A stretch of 64,000 nucleotides of DNA from Chryseobacterium cucumeris (lineage in GTDB: Bacteria; Bacteroidota; Bacteroidia; Flavobacteriales; Weeksellaceae). The stretch's first letter is position 1, and the number at the start of each line of letters is the position of its first letter. Of this stretch, positions 16,540 through 25,359 are shown in pieces. The DNA is taken from positions 1-64,000 of the forward strand of contig NZ_LUVZ01000004.1 of the NCBI RefSeq assembly GCF_001593385.1. Direction: 5' to 3'. The notes under the pieces are model-generated. The model was not told the DNA's origin. It made no database searches and saw only the letters and a program-made list of their open reading frames with translations. A program made the position numbers and the translations under genes.

Positions 16540-17304
16540 TTACTTCACTCTTAATCTTTCTTTAATAGACTCAATATTTTTCTTTGCAGAATCTTCAAGA
16601 ATAAGGCTGGCACTCATATGAATCCTTGCCGGCATCAGCTCATTAAAGTGGTCAGTTCCTTCCCATGAAACTTTTTTGATTAATGCTAGAGCATCGCTGC
16701 TTCTTGATGCTATAGTATGTAAAAACTTCTCCAGCTTTTCATCCATTTCTTCAATAGTATCTGAAACAGAATGGTAAATATTATGTTGCTCAGCCCATTC
16801 TGCAGATCTGAAATCTGCATCAATGGCCATAGCGGAGAATTGTGACTTACCTATTTTTCTTTCAACATAAGGCCCAATTACAAAAGGTCCGATGCCAAGA
16901 TTGATTTCAGTAAGTGCCAGCGCTGAATCTTTAGTAGCAAAACAATAATCTGCTCCGCAGGCAATTCCTACTCCTCCACCGGTAGTTTTCCCCTGTACTC
17001 TTACCACTACAATTTTTCCGCAGTTTCTCATTGCATTTAAAACTTTAGCAAAACCTCCGAAAAATTTTGTGGAAGCCTCCAGTTCCTCAATGGCTAAGAG
17101 CTCGTCAAAACTTGCTCCTGCACAAAACGCTTTCTCACCTGCACTTTTTACTAAAATAGCCTTCACTTCTTCTTTTGCTCCTTCTTCAAGGATGGTTTCT
17201 GCCAGCTTTTCTAAAATTGCCCCCGGAAGAGAGTTGCTTTTGAGTGTTCCGAAAGTAATTTCGGCAATATTATTTTTAATTTCTGATGCTACAAATTCGC
17301 TCAT
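16540..17304 (-). CDS. Enoyl-CoA hydratase/isomerase family protein (LiuC-like)
   Basis: This is a 254-aa crotonase. The oxyanion-hole segments are AFCAGASFDEL (near residue 60) and GKTTGGGVGIACGADY (near 105). The catalytic Glu of LTEINLGIGPFVIGPYV (near 144) is kept, while the position of the first crotonase Glu (GCELA in rat) is Gly here. The combination of GGGVG with a SEL/TEI-NLGIGPFVISPYV-type loop is usual in methylglutaconyl-CoA hydratases of leucine breakdown rather than in PaaF or PaaG. It stands alone, with its own terminator. Assignment to leucine degradation is family inference only. Confidence 0.8.
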   Translation of the reverse strand: MSEFVASEIKNNIAEITFGTLKSNSLPGAILEKLAETILEEGAKEEVKAILVKSAGEKAFCAGASFDELLAIEELEASTKFFGGFAKVLNAMRNCGKIVVVRVQGKTTGGGVGIACGADYCFATKDSALALTEINLGIGPFVIGPYVERKIGKSQFSAMAIDADFRSAEWAEQHNIYHSVSDTIEEMDEKLEKFLHTIASRSSDALALIKKVSWEGTDHFNELMPARIHMSASLILEDSAKKNIESIKERLRVK

Positions 17305-17564
17305 TTTTATTTTTATTGGATTCTTACAAAAATACGAAATACAGCTCGTTTAGAGAAACTTAAAGTATAAATTTTCTTTTTAAACCTGCATATTTCACAA
17401 CATCTATTACGTAGAAATACGGAGTTTTTAATTTGGTATTTTCTACTCTAGCACCACCCTACTATTAATCGTTCCTTTGAACTGAGAATACATAATAATC
17501 AAAAGGCGGATTCTGAAAAGCCTGCAAGAGAGTAAGAATTTAAAAAAACTAAAAACATTTTATC

Positions 17565-18116
17565 ATGGACGAGTACATTGGAATTGTAAAATTATTTGCA
17601 GGAAATTTTGCACCTAGAGGCTGGATGTTTTGTGACGGAAGTCTGATAAGCATTTCAAGAAATTCTGCCTTATTCTCTATTTTAGGAACAACGTATGGTG
17701 GAGACGGTATTACTACTTTCGCTTTACCTAACTTAAAAGGGCGTATGGCTCTAGGAGCAGGAAATGTAAATGCCAACCAATTTTATCCTTTGGGAGTAGT
17801 GTCCGGAACTACACAAAATACACTTTTAGCATCCAACCTTCCAAGTGTGGGTGCAGGATTTCAGCTTAAGGTAGCTAATAAAAATGCTAATTCATCTACC
17901 CCTACAGCCACTTCAACAATTGCGATCTCAGGGACACAAGTGGGAAGAGATTTCAATGCAGTACCTAGTTTCGTGAATGATGCCAACCCTGATACGATTA
18001 TTAATAATCAAAGTATTGCCTTCATAGGACAAAATCTGCCTGTGAACAATATGCCACCTTATCTAGGTTTAAATTATATCATCTGTGTTGAAGGTATTTA
18101 TCCTCCAAGAGATTAA
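17565..18116 (+). CDS. Phage tail collar domain protein (MdpB/microcystin-dependent-like)
   Basis: The 183-aa protein begins MDEYIGIVKLFAGNFAPRGW, followed by CDGSLISISRNSALFSILGTTYGGDGITTFALPNLKGR, the standard tail-collar module (Pfam Tail_Collar). It ends with MPPYLGLNYIICVEGIYPPRD, also typical. Such stand-alone proteins are widespread in Bacteroidota and cyanobacteria, without phage genes around them, and their function is unclear. There is no signal peptide. The gene is 36 nt upstream of a type IX cargo protein, so they may be cotranscribed. Confidence 0.88.
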   Translation: MDEYIGIVKLFAGNFAPRGWMFCDGSLISISRNSALFSILGTTYGGDGITTFALPNLKGRMALGAGNVNANQFYPLGVVSGTTQNTLLASNLPSVGAGFQLKVANKNANSSTPTATSTIAISGTQVGRDFNAVPSFVNDANPDTIINNQSIAFIGQNLPVNNMPPYLGLNYIICVEGIYPPRD

Positions 18117-18152
18117 TAGCTATACAATAACCTAACATTTAAAACAAAAATC

Positions 18153-18974
18153 ATGAAAAGCACTACTTTTTTAGCAATCTGTAGTCTGCTCATTTCAATT
18201 TTCTCATTCGGGCAGACCAGTACGGAACAATTTGAGACAGAATCGAACGGGAGTACAAGCTTCACCGATAATGGAGTCATTTTCAATATCATTTCACATG
18301 TAAGTGTTTTTGATATTCAGGGGAATTTCCCGGGAACTGGCTGGAGTGGAACAGCTAATGATAACAGATACATTGATAATTCTAACAATACTCAATCTCC
18401 GCCATCATTCAGTATAAAAACCACTTCCAATTTGTTTAAAGTAAACAGATTCTGGATGTATCTTTCTGCATTGAACCTGGATCTTAATGTAGCAGGAACA
18501 CTTACTGTAACCGGAAAACTAAGCGGTGTAACAAAATTTACGCAAACAAAAACTACCGGATTTGCAACCAGCTTAGGCAGCACAAATGGATACACCTTAA
18601 TTGATCTTACCAACTTAAATGGTCAGAATTATTCAAACATTGTGATTGATGAGTTACAAATCACCGCGAACGGAGCTTTCCGATATGTAGGTTTGGATGC
18701 TTTCACTTGGGTGAAAGACAGTAATCTGGTACTGGGTACTTCAGAAACTAAAAGCATTAAAAAAGACCTGACTGTTTATCCTAATCCAACCAACGGACCT
18801 ATTTCTATTACTACAGAAAAAGCCAGTGAAGCTAAAATCTATAGTCTGGATGGTAAAATGCTGAAAACTATACAAACTCAAAAAGGGAATAATGAAATCA
18901 ATATTTCAGAGCTTCCAAAAGGAGTTTATATTATTAAAACAGCAACAGAATCTACGAAAGTTATTAAAAACTAA
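18153..18974 (+). CDS. Secreted protein with type IX C-terminal sorting domain
   Basis: Residues 1-20 form a signal peptide (MKSTTFLAICSLLISIFSFG, cut before QTS). Residues 25-190 are a beta-rich domain with a motif seen in lectin-like or MAM-like sandwiches (FETESNGSTSFTDNGVIFNI ... RYVGLDAFTWV). The last ~75 residues (LTVYPNPTNGPISITTEKASEAKIYSLDG ... GVYIIKTATESTKVIKN) are a type A type IX sorting domain, so the protein is exported across the outer membrane. Its ligand is unknown. It follows the tail-collar gene and ends at a strong terminator shared with the convergent helicase gene. Confidence 0.85.
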   Translation: MKSTTFLAICSLLISIFSFGQTSTEQFETESNGSTSFTDNGVIFNIISHVSVFDIQGNFPGTGWSGTANDNRYIDNSNNTQSPPSFSIKTTSNLFKVNRFWMYLSALNLDLNVAGTLTVTGKLSGVTKFTQTKTTGFATSLGSTNGYTLIDLTNLNGQNYSNIVIDELQITANGAFRYVGLDAFTWVKDSNLVLGTSETKSIKKDLTVYPNPTNGPISITTEKASEAKIYSLDGKMLKTIQTQKGNNEINISELPKGVYIIKTATESTKVIKN

Positions 18975-19024
18975 TCGTAAGAAATTTCACAAGTTCCATA
19001 TTCCCATAAAGATTCTAATTCATG

Positions 19025-19064
19025 AATGACAAATCCCTTTCGACGAAGGGATTTTGTCATTTTA
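19025..19064. terminator. Bidirectional terminator between type IX cargo gene and helicase gene
   Basis: A stem of about 17 bp with small bulges (AATGACAAATCCCTTTCG with CGAAGGGATTTTGTCATT) is flanked by T on the right. The helicase stop codon (19062-19064) abuts it, so it serves both converging genes. Confidence 0.8.
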
Positions 19065-21752
19065 CCGGGTCCATTTGTGGAGATGCTCTATCCTTCCGTT
19101 TCTATTAAGTAAAGCCTGGAATCTCAATTTTAATAAGATTTTACGTCCCTCGATAGTTCTTGTGAAAACTATCTCAGATTTCCCTATCATTTTATCCCAT
19201 AGTTTTTTAAAAAGTTCTGCATTTTTTTTATTTTTTGCAAAAATTTCAGGTATAGGATAATAAATATCTTTTTCCAAAAACAATAAACCTCTTTTTTGTT
19301 TCAATAGATATCTTGGGTTATCTATTTGTGATACCAATTCCTGTAAAGTTTGTATAAACTGGGCATTTTCATATTGACTTCCTCCATCCAGATAACAAAA
19401 TGCATTTTTATTTCTGTCTGAAGAACTTACAATTCTAAGTTTTTCAATAGAGGTACGGATTACTTTCTCATGAATCAAGCCATATAGGATTATTTCAGCA
19501 AGGGAACTAAGCTGTCTTCCAACATTTTTACATCTTAAATACTGTTTTGTAGACCTATACAGTTTTCCGCCATAAACAACTATACCTGCAATACCAAATA
19601 GAGAAACCAATAATGAAAAACTTTTTATAGATTTAATTTCATCAATATTTCTGAGAAGCCCCATCAGAAGATCCTGACAAAATAGCAATAGGGAAGAAAC
19701 CATTATTTTTGCAAAACTCCCACTCATTTTACCCAGATAATCCATCCGCATTTTCCCCATACCTGTCATATTCACTGAAGGGACCTCAATTTCTTCCACC
19801 AAAACACTTCCTTTATCAAGAGCAGTTTTCCATCGCTGAGCAAGAGCAGTTCTATCTTTTGCCCATGCAAAGAATATCTGATTAATTTCTGGTAATTCTT
19901 CTTTACATTCTATCGTTTTAATATTAAGTCGTTCAATATTATTTTCAATGGTAACCTCATCTTTGTAGGAAATCCCAACAAAAGTTTTAAATCTTTTTTT
20001 TATATTACTGAAATCCTGTCCTCCATCAATATCACAGGAATCAAAACATACCAGGTGCCAGATATTTCCTGTTTTGTTTACATTATCTTTATCCGTTCTG
20101 ATAACTCTTCCTCTCATTTGATTAGAGACCACGAAAGAACTTACAAAACTGGCCAGCACAAGACTATTCATTTTGGGAGCATCCCAACCTTCTCCTAACA
20201 AAGACTTTGTACCAATTAAGACCTGAATTCCTCCACATTGAAAGATCTCAGTTACTATATGAACTACATCATGCTTTATCTGATCTGTAAGATTAATTAT
20301 CAAATAACTCTGATCACATAAAAGAGCAGAAAAAGATACTCCAGATATACTCTTTTTTACACAAAGCTGATCAAACATATCCTTTGCACTCGAAGGGATG
20401 AGCACCAAACTACCTGTAAGAATTCCTATTTTTTTATTCTGTGAATTTTCTCTTCTAAGTTTTTCAAATATTGGAATTGCTCCAATCTTATCAAGATTTA
20501 ATATATTCTCGGTGCTATTGTTCAGATATTCTTTTTTAATAAAATCCGTGAGAATTACCATTCTGAGATCTTCTTTAAGAACTGAAAATTCAAAATCTGC
20601 AATTTCCTTTATCCCTTGAAGCTTACCAATACTTGAATTAAGAATCTGATTTACATTTTTACTATTATAAAAACTAATTGTTCTTTGTTCAAGAAACCCC
20701 AATCTTCTGAGTCTGTTTCCTAGATCTGTCCGGTGATCTTCATATTTTTTAAAATTAATATCATCCAATAACAGATAAAAATCAAGAAGTTCTTCCATCC
20801 AGAAGAAATCAAATTCAGGAACATAATTTTGCTCATCTCCAATGATATTAAAATGGATATCTGAAATCTCTTTTCCTCTGAAATGAAGATAAACAAGTCC
20901 AGAGGTATATGATGATATATTTTCATAAATCCATTCCAAATGTAAATCAGGATTCAGGTACACAGGATGCTGTTCAAGAGCTTCAAATAATGTATCATCA
21001 TTTTGAACTTCTTGGAAAAATGTAGCTGCCTGATGATGATAGTATTCAATTTTTTTCTCCTCTTCTTTTGAGGGTGAAGTAAAATAAACCAAATCCTGAT
21101 GAGGGCAAAGATCTCCTTCAATCATCAATTCAGGAACAGAAATTTCTACATCTATAGGGCCATTCAGTTGAATATATTTTTGCCATTCGGAACCAGAAAC
21201 ATCAAAAGGAGGAGTCGCAGTAAGAGCAACAACTGTAGGACTGATCTTATTTTTCAATTCCATTAGACTTCTCCACCAGGCATTTTTCAAATGATGCGCT
21301 TCATCCAGAATAAGAGTGCCCACTTTTAACTTCTCTAGCCTTTTAACAATTTCAGCAACTGAGATTTTTGAAGTTTTTTTTATCAGATCTTCGTCTTGTT
21401 CATCCACACCAGAGGCAGAATGAATACCCTGATAAGTGGTAACAGTTAAAATTCCTGGTTTTTTAATATCAGAAGATATCCATTCAGGAATAGTTTCTGT
21501 ATCCAGAAAAAGCTCACAAAATCTCTGAATCCATTGGTTTTTGATCGCCAGCGTGGGAGCAACAATCAATGTTGGCTCACCGAGTCTCAGCATTATTTCC
21601 AATCCAAGAATAGTTTTCCCAGAACCAGGAGGAGCCGAAATATGAAGATGATTATCATGCAGATAGTCATCCATATTGTCTAAAATTTTCTTCTGATAAG
21701 TTCGCCAGTCGTATTTAAAAGTTGTGTTTTTAGGGAAAACATTCATAATCAC
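19062..21752 (-). CDS. SF2 DEAD/DEAH-type helicase with predicted membrane segment (896 aa)
   Basis: Helicase motifs are clear: Walker A APPGSGKT (residues 40-47), DEAH (150-153), TATPP (178-182), the motif V region GTKSLLGEGWDAPK (514-527) and motif VI QMRGRVIR (545-552). This is the SSL2-like organisation of restriction-type or nucleic-acid-remodelling helicases. Beyond residue 620 comes a unique C-terminal part with two hydrophobic stretches (about 683-700 and 712-732), odd for a helicase, and a basic end. The gene follows a SMUG2-like glycosylase (51-nt gap) and a DUF4241 gene, which suggests a DNA-repair or defence unit. The helicase activity is inferred from motifs only. Confidence 0.85.
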   Translation of the reverse strand: MIMNVFPKNTTFKYDWRTYQKKILDNMDDYLHDNHLHISAPPGSGKTILGLEIMLRLGEPTLIVAPTLAIKNQWIQRFCELFLDTETIPEWISSDIKKPGILTVTTYQGIHSASGVDEQDEDLIKKTSKISVAEIVKRLEKLKVGTLILDEAHHLKNAWWRSLMELKNKISPTVVALTATPPFDVSGSEWQKYIQLNGPIDVEISVPELMIEGDLCPHQDLVYFTSPSKEEEKKIEYYHHQAATFFQEVQNDDTLFEALEQHPVYLNPDLHLEWIYENISSYTSGLVYLHFRGKEISDIHFNIIGDEQNYVPEFDFFWMEELLDFYLLLDDINFKKYEDHRTDLGNRLRRLGFLEQRTISFYNSKNVNQILNSSIGKLQGIKEIADFEFSVLKEDLRMVILTDFIKKEYLNNSTENILNLDKIGAIPIFEKLRRENSQNKKIGILTGSLVLIPSSAKDMFDQLCVKKSISGVSFSALLCDQSYLIINLTDQIKHDVVHIVTEIFQCGGIQVLIGTKSLLGEGWDAPKMNSLVLASFVSSFVVSNQMRGRVIRTDKDNVNKTGNIWHLVCFDSCDIDGGQDFSNIKKRFKTFVGISYKDEVTIENNIERLNIKTIECKEELPEINQIFFAWAKDRTALAQRWKTALDKGSVLVEEIEVPSVNMTGMGKMRMDYLGKMSGSFAKIMVSSLLLFCQDLLMGLLRNIDEIKSIKSFSLLVSLFGIAGIVVYGGKLYRSTKQYLRCKNVGRQLSSLAEIILYGLIHEKVIRTSIEKLRIVSSSDRNKNAFCYLDGGSQYENAQFIQTLQELVSQIDNPRYLLKQKRGLLFLEKDIYYPIPEIFAKNKKNAELFKKLWDKMIGKSEIVFTRTIEGRKILLKLRFQALLNRNGRIEHLHKWTR

Positions 21753-21803
21753 AATTTAATAAAACTAAACATACAATCTTAGAAAATCATCTGATCTCAT
21801 GTT

Positions 21804-22490
21804 TTATTTCTGCAAAGCTAAAATGTACTTGTCTATATAAAGCTGTTTTTCTTTCAATTTGTACTGCTGGATATATCTTGGATGTTCCAACACCGTCATT
21901 GTATCAAACAATTTTGCTTCTTTATTTAATTTTGAAATAAAATCGGCATTCTTCTTACCAAGAACAAAAACTTCTGAAGTATCGAGATTAAGACTGATAT
22001 GCTTATTCAGAGATTCTATCATAAAGTCTTTTACCGCTTCGAAAAGTTTTTTATCATCATAGTAATTAGCATTAAGCCATCCGTTTTTTGTTTTCCTTAC
22101 GATAGCCAACGGAAATGGAGAGTTGATATAAATATCTTTGTAAAAAAGATCAGCTCCACCATAGCTCTCCATCATGTCATACATAAATACGGAAGAAATT
22201 TCATGGGTATGGGCAGATTCCATTTTGATTCCGCAGACACTTTCCAATCTTTTGGTATCGGTAAACGGAACTCCTGTTACTCCAGCTCCATGACGGCTTG
22301 GATTGATTCCAATGATAAATTTTCTTCGAGATGAATCATTATAATATTTATGATAAAACTTCTGCATTACCATCAATGTTTCAGGATTTTCCAGATACGG
22401 ATTCAGAACATCAAAACCTTCAGGTAGATTCCCGATATAGTTCAGATTTTCATTGAATGTAATAACATGGTCTGCAAAAGTTGTATTCAT
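21804..22490 (-). CDS. SMUG2-like uracil-DNA glycosylase family protein (formerly DUF4918)
   Basis: The 228-aa protein has the SMUG2 core: an N-terminal LPEGFDVLNPYL segment, FIIGINPSRHGAGVTGVPFTD (residues 59-78, the active-site loop), and VFVLGKKNA plus LEHPRYIQQY in the C-terminal half (the HPR motif replaces the usual HPS). The family removes uracil or damaged bases from DNA. It is encoded only 2 nt downstream of the DUF4241 gene and 51 nt upstream of the helicase, so all three are probably cotranscribed. Confidence 0.88.
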   Translation of the reverse strand: MNTTFADHVITFNENLNYIGNLPEGFDVLNPYLENPETLMVMQKFYHKYYNDSSRRKFIIGINPSRHGAGVTGVPFTDTKRLESVCGIKMESAHTHEISSVFMYDMMESYGGADLFYKDIYINSPFPLAIVRKTKNGWLNANYYDDKKLFEAVKDFMIESLNKHISLNLDTSEVFVLGKKNADFISKLNKEAKLFDTMTVLEHPRYIQQYKLKEKQLYIDKYILALQK

Positions 22491-22492
22491 AT

Positions 22493-23263
22493 TTAGTTTT
22501 TAGAAAAAATAAAATTTTCAGGCTGATCATCATCAATATCCTCATCTTCATCTTCTTCACTTAAAGCCAGTTCAATATCAATAAATTGAATATATAAACC
22601 ACATATCTCTCCATTGCCATCATATGCAAAATAAACAGGGTAGCTGCCGTCACCAAAGCCGCTGGCAAACATCGGAATCTGATAGTCGGTACCTGGAACC
22701 GTCCAGTTGATCCAGTCTCCTGCTTCTCTCTGATTGTTGGGATAATCTTTATAGCTTTGTGAGAAAAGCTCTGCAAAATAATCATCATAAACATTGTCGA
22801 CATTTATTTCATCAACAAATTGATCTACAAAAGGAAGCACTTCTTTATCTGCAATACAACCTAAACCAGCATCCACCTCAAAACCAAAAAAATCATCATC
22901 GGTTACGCCTTCCAATTCTTCAATCCCGACCAATGCTTCTCTATAAATAACAGGTTTTTCTTTGGTAAATTCAACTTTTATAACAGCATATCTATCTCCC
23001 CAATCTTCGGATTTTACTACAGCAATAGCTACAGGAAAATTCCCTTTCGGAGCCTGAATAAAATAAGGTGATTGATTGCCATTCAGGGATACCAGCGGAT
23101 CTCTTACCACCACTTTTCCGGAAGGAAGAGAAACATTTCCAATTTTCATGGTCTCCATTTTCAGCCCCATAATTTCATCAGAAATAAAATAGGTTTCCAG
23201 ATCTGTAGGACAAACCAGAATATTTTTTACTTCTTCCCATTTTTGCATCCAGTTTTCGTTCAT
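22493..23263 (-). CDS. DUF4241 domain protein (256 aa)
   Basis: The sequence fits DUF4241: MGLKMETMKIGNVSLPSGKVVVRDPL, YRVVI-type core (DRYAVIKVEFTKEKPVIYREALVG), FGFEVDAGLGCIAD, and DGSYPVYFAYDGNGEICGLYIQF. The protein is soluble, without a signal, and ends in a highly acidic tail (EEDEDEDIDDDQPE). The family has no established function. It opens the operon with the SMUG2-like glycosylase and the helicase. Confidence 0.85.
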   Translation of the reverse strand: MNENWMQKWEEVKNILVCPTDLETYFISDEIMGLKMETMKIGNVSLPSGKVVVRDPLVSLNGNQSPYFIQAPKGNFPVAIAVVKSEDWGDRYAVIKVEFTKEKPVIYREALVGIEELEGVTDDDFFGFEVDAGLGCIADKEVLPFVDQFVDEINVDNVYDDYFAELFSQSYKDYPNNQREAGDWINWTVPGTDYQIPMFASGFGDGSYPVYFAYDGNGEICGLYIQFIDIELALSEEDEDEDIDDDQPENFIFSKN

Positions 23264-23493
23264 TGCTCTCGATTTTATGATTGAATTTTAAAATTAGTAC
23301 TTTTTTACAAGAGAAAGAAGAAGCTGAAACTAAGAATATGTTAAAACTTAATCATTCACTTAAATAAATTATCGATCAAAAAGAAACTGAATTATCATAT
23401 TTCATGATCCTCTTCCTAAGTTTTAATTCATATTATTTTTTTTATTAAATTCGTTTTCAATGAAATAGCGATTTCACCTAAAACTTTTAACCT

Positions 23494-24171
23494 ATGATCG
23501 GAATTATCATTGAGCTTATCATTTCATGGCTTCTCCTTAAGTTTATAGCAAAAAAGGATCTTTCTGTTTTAGGATTTAAGCCTAATTCAACAAGGCTGGC
23601 TCATTGGAGCATTGGTCTTCTTTTGGCTGCTGCTATTTGCAGCCTTTATCATATCATGACAACTGCATTCATCAATAATGGCTGGATTCTGAATAAGCAG
23701 CTTACATTATCCGCTGCATTAATGGGTATATGGTGGGTTCTGAAGTCTGTATTGTTTGAAGAATTACTTTTCAGAGGAGCTTTGCTTTATCTTGCTATAG
23801 AAAAATGGGGTACGACAAAAGCCTGCCTTTTATCTGCTGCGTGCTTCGGAATCTACCATTGGTTTTCTTATAATGCATTTGGAAATCCTTTTCAGATGGG
23901 AATTATTTTTGGAATGACTGCTATCTTTGGGTGGATGCTGGCTGTATCTTTTGCTAAAACTCAATCTCTATATCTTCCTATAGGTCTCCATCTGGGCTGG
24001 AATTTGTTTAATATTATTGTATTTTCAAATGGTCCGTTAGGCAAACAGCTCTTCATGAAAGCCAATATAAACCATTTGGAAGGAATCCCTTCATTGCTTG
24101 TTTTTTTGTTTCAGATATTCGCGTTACCCATTTTAATGTACGGATATTTTAAGTTTAAGAAAAAAATATAA
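23494..24171 (+). CDS. CPBP-family intramembrane metalloprotease (CAAX/Abi type)
   Basis: About seven hydrophobic spans contain the family motifs: EE(89-90)LLFR94, the F-x3-H segment with His122 (CFGIYHWFS), and H166-x3-N170 (GLHLGWNLF). These residues bind zinc in membrane-embedded CPBP proteases, some of which are linked to bacteriocin self-immunity or processing. It is convergent with a Cys-rich leader peptide gene at 24229-24390, which makes a processing or immunity role possible but unproven. Confidence 0.88.
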   Translation: MIGIIIELIISWLLLKFIAKKDLSVLGFKPNSTRLAHWSIGLLLAAAICSLYHIMTTAFINNGWILNKQLTLSAALMGIWWVLKSVLFEELLFRGALLYLAIEKWGTTKACLLSAACFGIYHWFSYNAFGNPFQMGIIFGMTAIFGWMLAVSFAKTQSLYLPIGLHLGWNLFNIIVFSNGPLGKQLFMKANINHLEGIPSLLVFLFQIFALPILMYGYFKFKKKI

Positions 24172-24205
24172 AAAAACTGCCAATCACGAGGAGTAGCAGC
24201 TTTGT
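24168..24205 (-). terminator. Weak candidate terminator for the leader peptide gene
   Basis: On the minus strand CTGCT and GGCAG can pair around a loop of about 14 nt, followed by seven T. The stem is short, so this is tentative. Confidence 0.35.
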
Positions 24206-24228
24206 GTATTGTTTTAAGTTAAAAAAGT

Positions 24229-24390
24229 CTAAGAATCCGCACAGATATAACATGCTCTGGCAATATCAGGCCATCTTCCAGGAAGACAACAGCTTCCGGG
24301 AGGACAAGGATTAAGGGTGCAAGACCAGTTTGGCCCGGCTCCTTTAAGAGATCTCAACTCATGTCTTGAAAGTTTTTTTAAGTTTTTCAT
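24229..24390 (-). CDS. Cys-rich peptide with bacteriocin-like leader (53 aa)
   Basis: This short gene runs from ATG 24388-24390 to TAG 24229-24231. The N-terminal MKNLKKLSRHELRSLKGAG is a leader like those of double-glycine or natural-product peptides, although the GG pair is replaced by GAG. The remaining 34 residues carry six Cys (residues 24, 29, 34, 35, 47, 50) in a Pro/Gly-rich sequence. Chryseobacterium genomes contain many small peptides with this leader, annotated as bacteriocin-like. No transporter or processing enzyme is adjacent other than the convergent CPBP protease gene. Confidence 0.7.
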   Translation of the reverse strand: MKNLKKLSRHELRSLKGAGPNWSCTLNPCPPGSCCLPGRWPDIARACYICADS

Positions 24391-24515
24391 AGTGGTTTGT
24401 TTTGATGTTCTCTCCTACTCTATATGCTTTTCGGATTTCGCCTATTAAAGTTAGTAATTTTTCAAACAAAAAACCATAACTAACTGAAATAATGAATATT
24501 TCAATTTATACAAGA

Positions 24516-25241
24516 CTAATATTCTAAAGGCTTATAATTTCTAAAAACCTTATAGAGATCCTTATCATTTCCTTTGAATACTTTTTCTTCAATAACCTTA
24601 AACTTGCCTGTAGAATCTTTTTCTTCCACCACTATTTTATCAGAAACATCCACTCTGGCAAATTCTTGAAGAGAGTCTTTTCTGATTGTAAGAAAGGATG
24701 TGATAGTAGAGCCAGTTAAAATCAGTGAATTAATACAATTTAATTTAGGATTATAAGTTAAGTTTGGATAAGATTCAGAATTTTTGATGTGGATGAAATC
24801 TTTATTCTCAGGATCATAAACAAATAATGTCATCACTATATTTCCTCCTCTTCCTGCGATTCCACTTTGATAAGTCACATCATTAAAGCCATCATTATTA
24901 AAATCACCAATTTGAACATCTAAACCCGTTACTCCATCTTTGATAAATTTAAAAGTATTTTTTAATTCCCAGGTATGAAACATAGATCCTTTACTTTCCA
25001 CCCAAATATCTTTTAGATCATAAACATTCAAGGTAACAAATACATCACCATTCTTAATATGTCTAAATTTTTCAAACTCTACTTTAGTTTTACCTTTTCT
25101 TCCCACATTCAGACTGTCAACAAATTTTTCTTCAGAATAATAGCCGTCTTTATCTTGTTTTAGATTTCCTGAACAGGAAAAAAGAAATAAAATTGAGAAA
25201 GCGCAAAAGACAATGTTAAAAGAAGTTTTTAATGATTTCAT
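24516..25241 (-). CDS. Predicted lipoprotein, XAC2610/FG-GAP-like (241 aa)
   Basis: A lipobox ends at Cys23 (LFLFSC). The mature part includes a Ca-binding-like loop, IGDFNNDGFNDVTYQSGIAGRGGN (residues ~115-138), as in VCBS/FG-GAP or XAC2610-type proteins, followed by strands (IVMTLFVYDPENKDFIHI). The fold therefore seems to be a small beta domain with one metal site. It is a single gene and its role is unknown. Confidence 0.7.
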   Translation of the reverse strand: MKSLKTSFNIVFCAFSILFLFSCSGNLKQDKDGYYSEEKFVDSLNVGRKGKTKVEFEKFRHIKNGDVFVTLNVYDLKDIWVESKGSMFHTWELKNTFKFIKDGVTGLDVQIGDFNNDGFNDVTYQSGIAGRGGNIVMTLFVYDPENKDFIHIKNSESYPNLTYNPKLNCINSLILTGSTITSFLTIRKDSLQEFARVDVSDKIVVEEKDSTGKFKVIEEKVFKGNDKDLYKVFRNYKPLEY

Positions 25242-25274
25242 GATTAAAAATTTTCAAATTTTATTACTTATGTT

Positions 25275-25289
25275 AAGGTTTCAAACCTT
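25275..25289. repeat. Short palindrome AAGGTTT-C-AAACCTT
   Basis: A perfect 7+1+7 palindrome, continued on the right by TTGGCAGGAG without a left counterpart. It resembles the palindrome at 3203-3231 and the common Bacteroidota intergenic hairpins of this type. Confidence 0.45.
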
Positions 25290-25301
25290 GGCAGGAGTTA
25301 T

Positions 25302-25336
25302 TAAAAAGTCCCTTTCAGTTTAAACCGGAAGGGACT
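25302..25336 (-). terminator. Terminator at the end of the paa cluster
   Basis: AGTCCCTT (25307-25314) pairs with AAGGGACT (25329-25336). On the minus strand it is followed by a run of T. Confidence 0.8.
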
Positions 25337-25359
25337 CTAAATTTATATTTTATTTTGAA

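Noticed and set aside
17565..18116. Prophage remnant, because of a tail collar domain
   Set aside because: No other phage genes, integrase or attachment site nearby; such stand-alone proteins are common in Bacteroidota.
24449..24485. AGTTAGT...ACTAACT inverted repeat, similar to the paaK palindrome
   Set aside because: Arms are separated by 23 nt and the similarity is limited to TAAC; no evidence for a TetR site.
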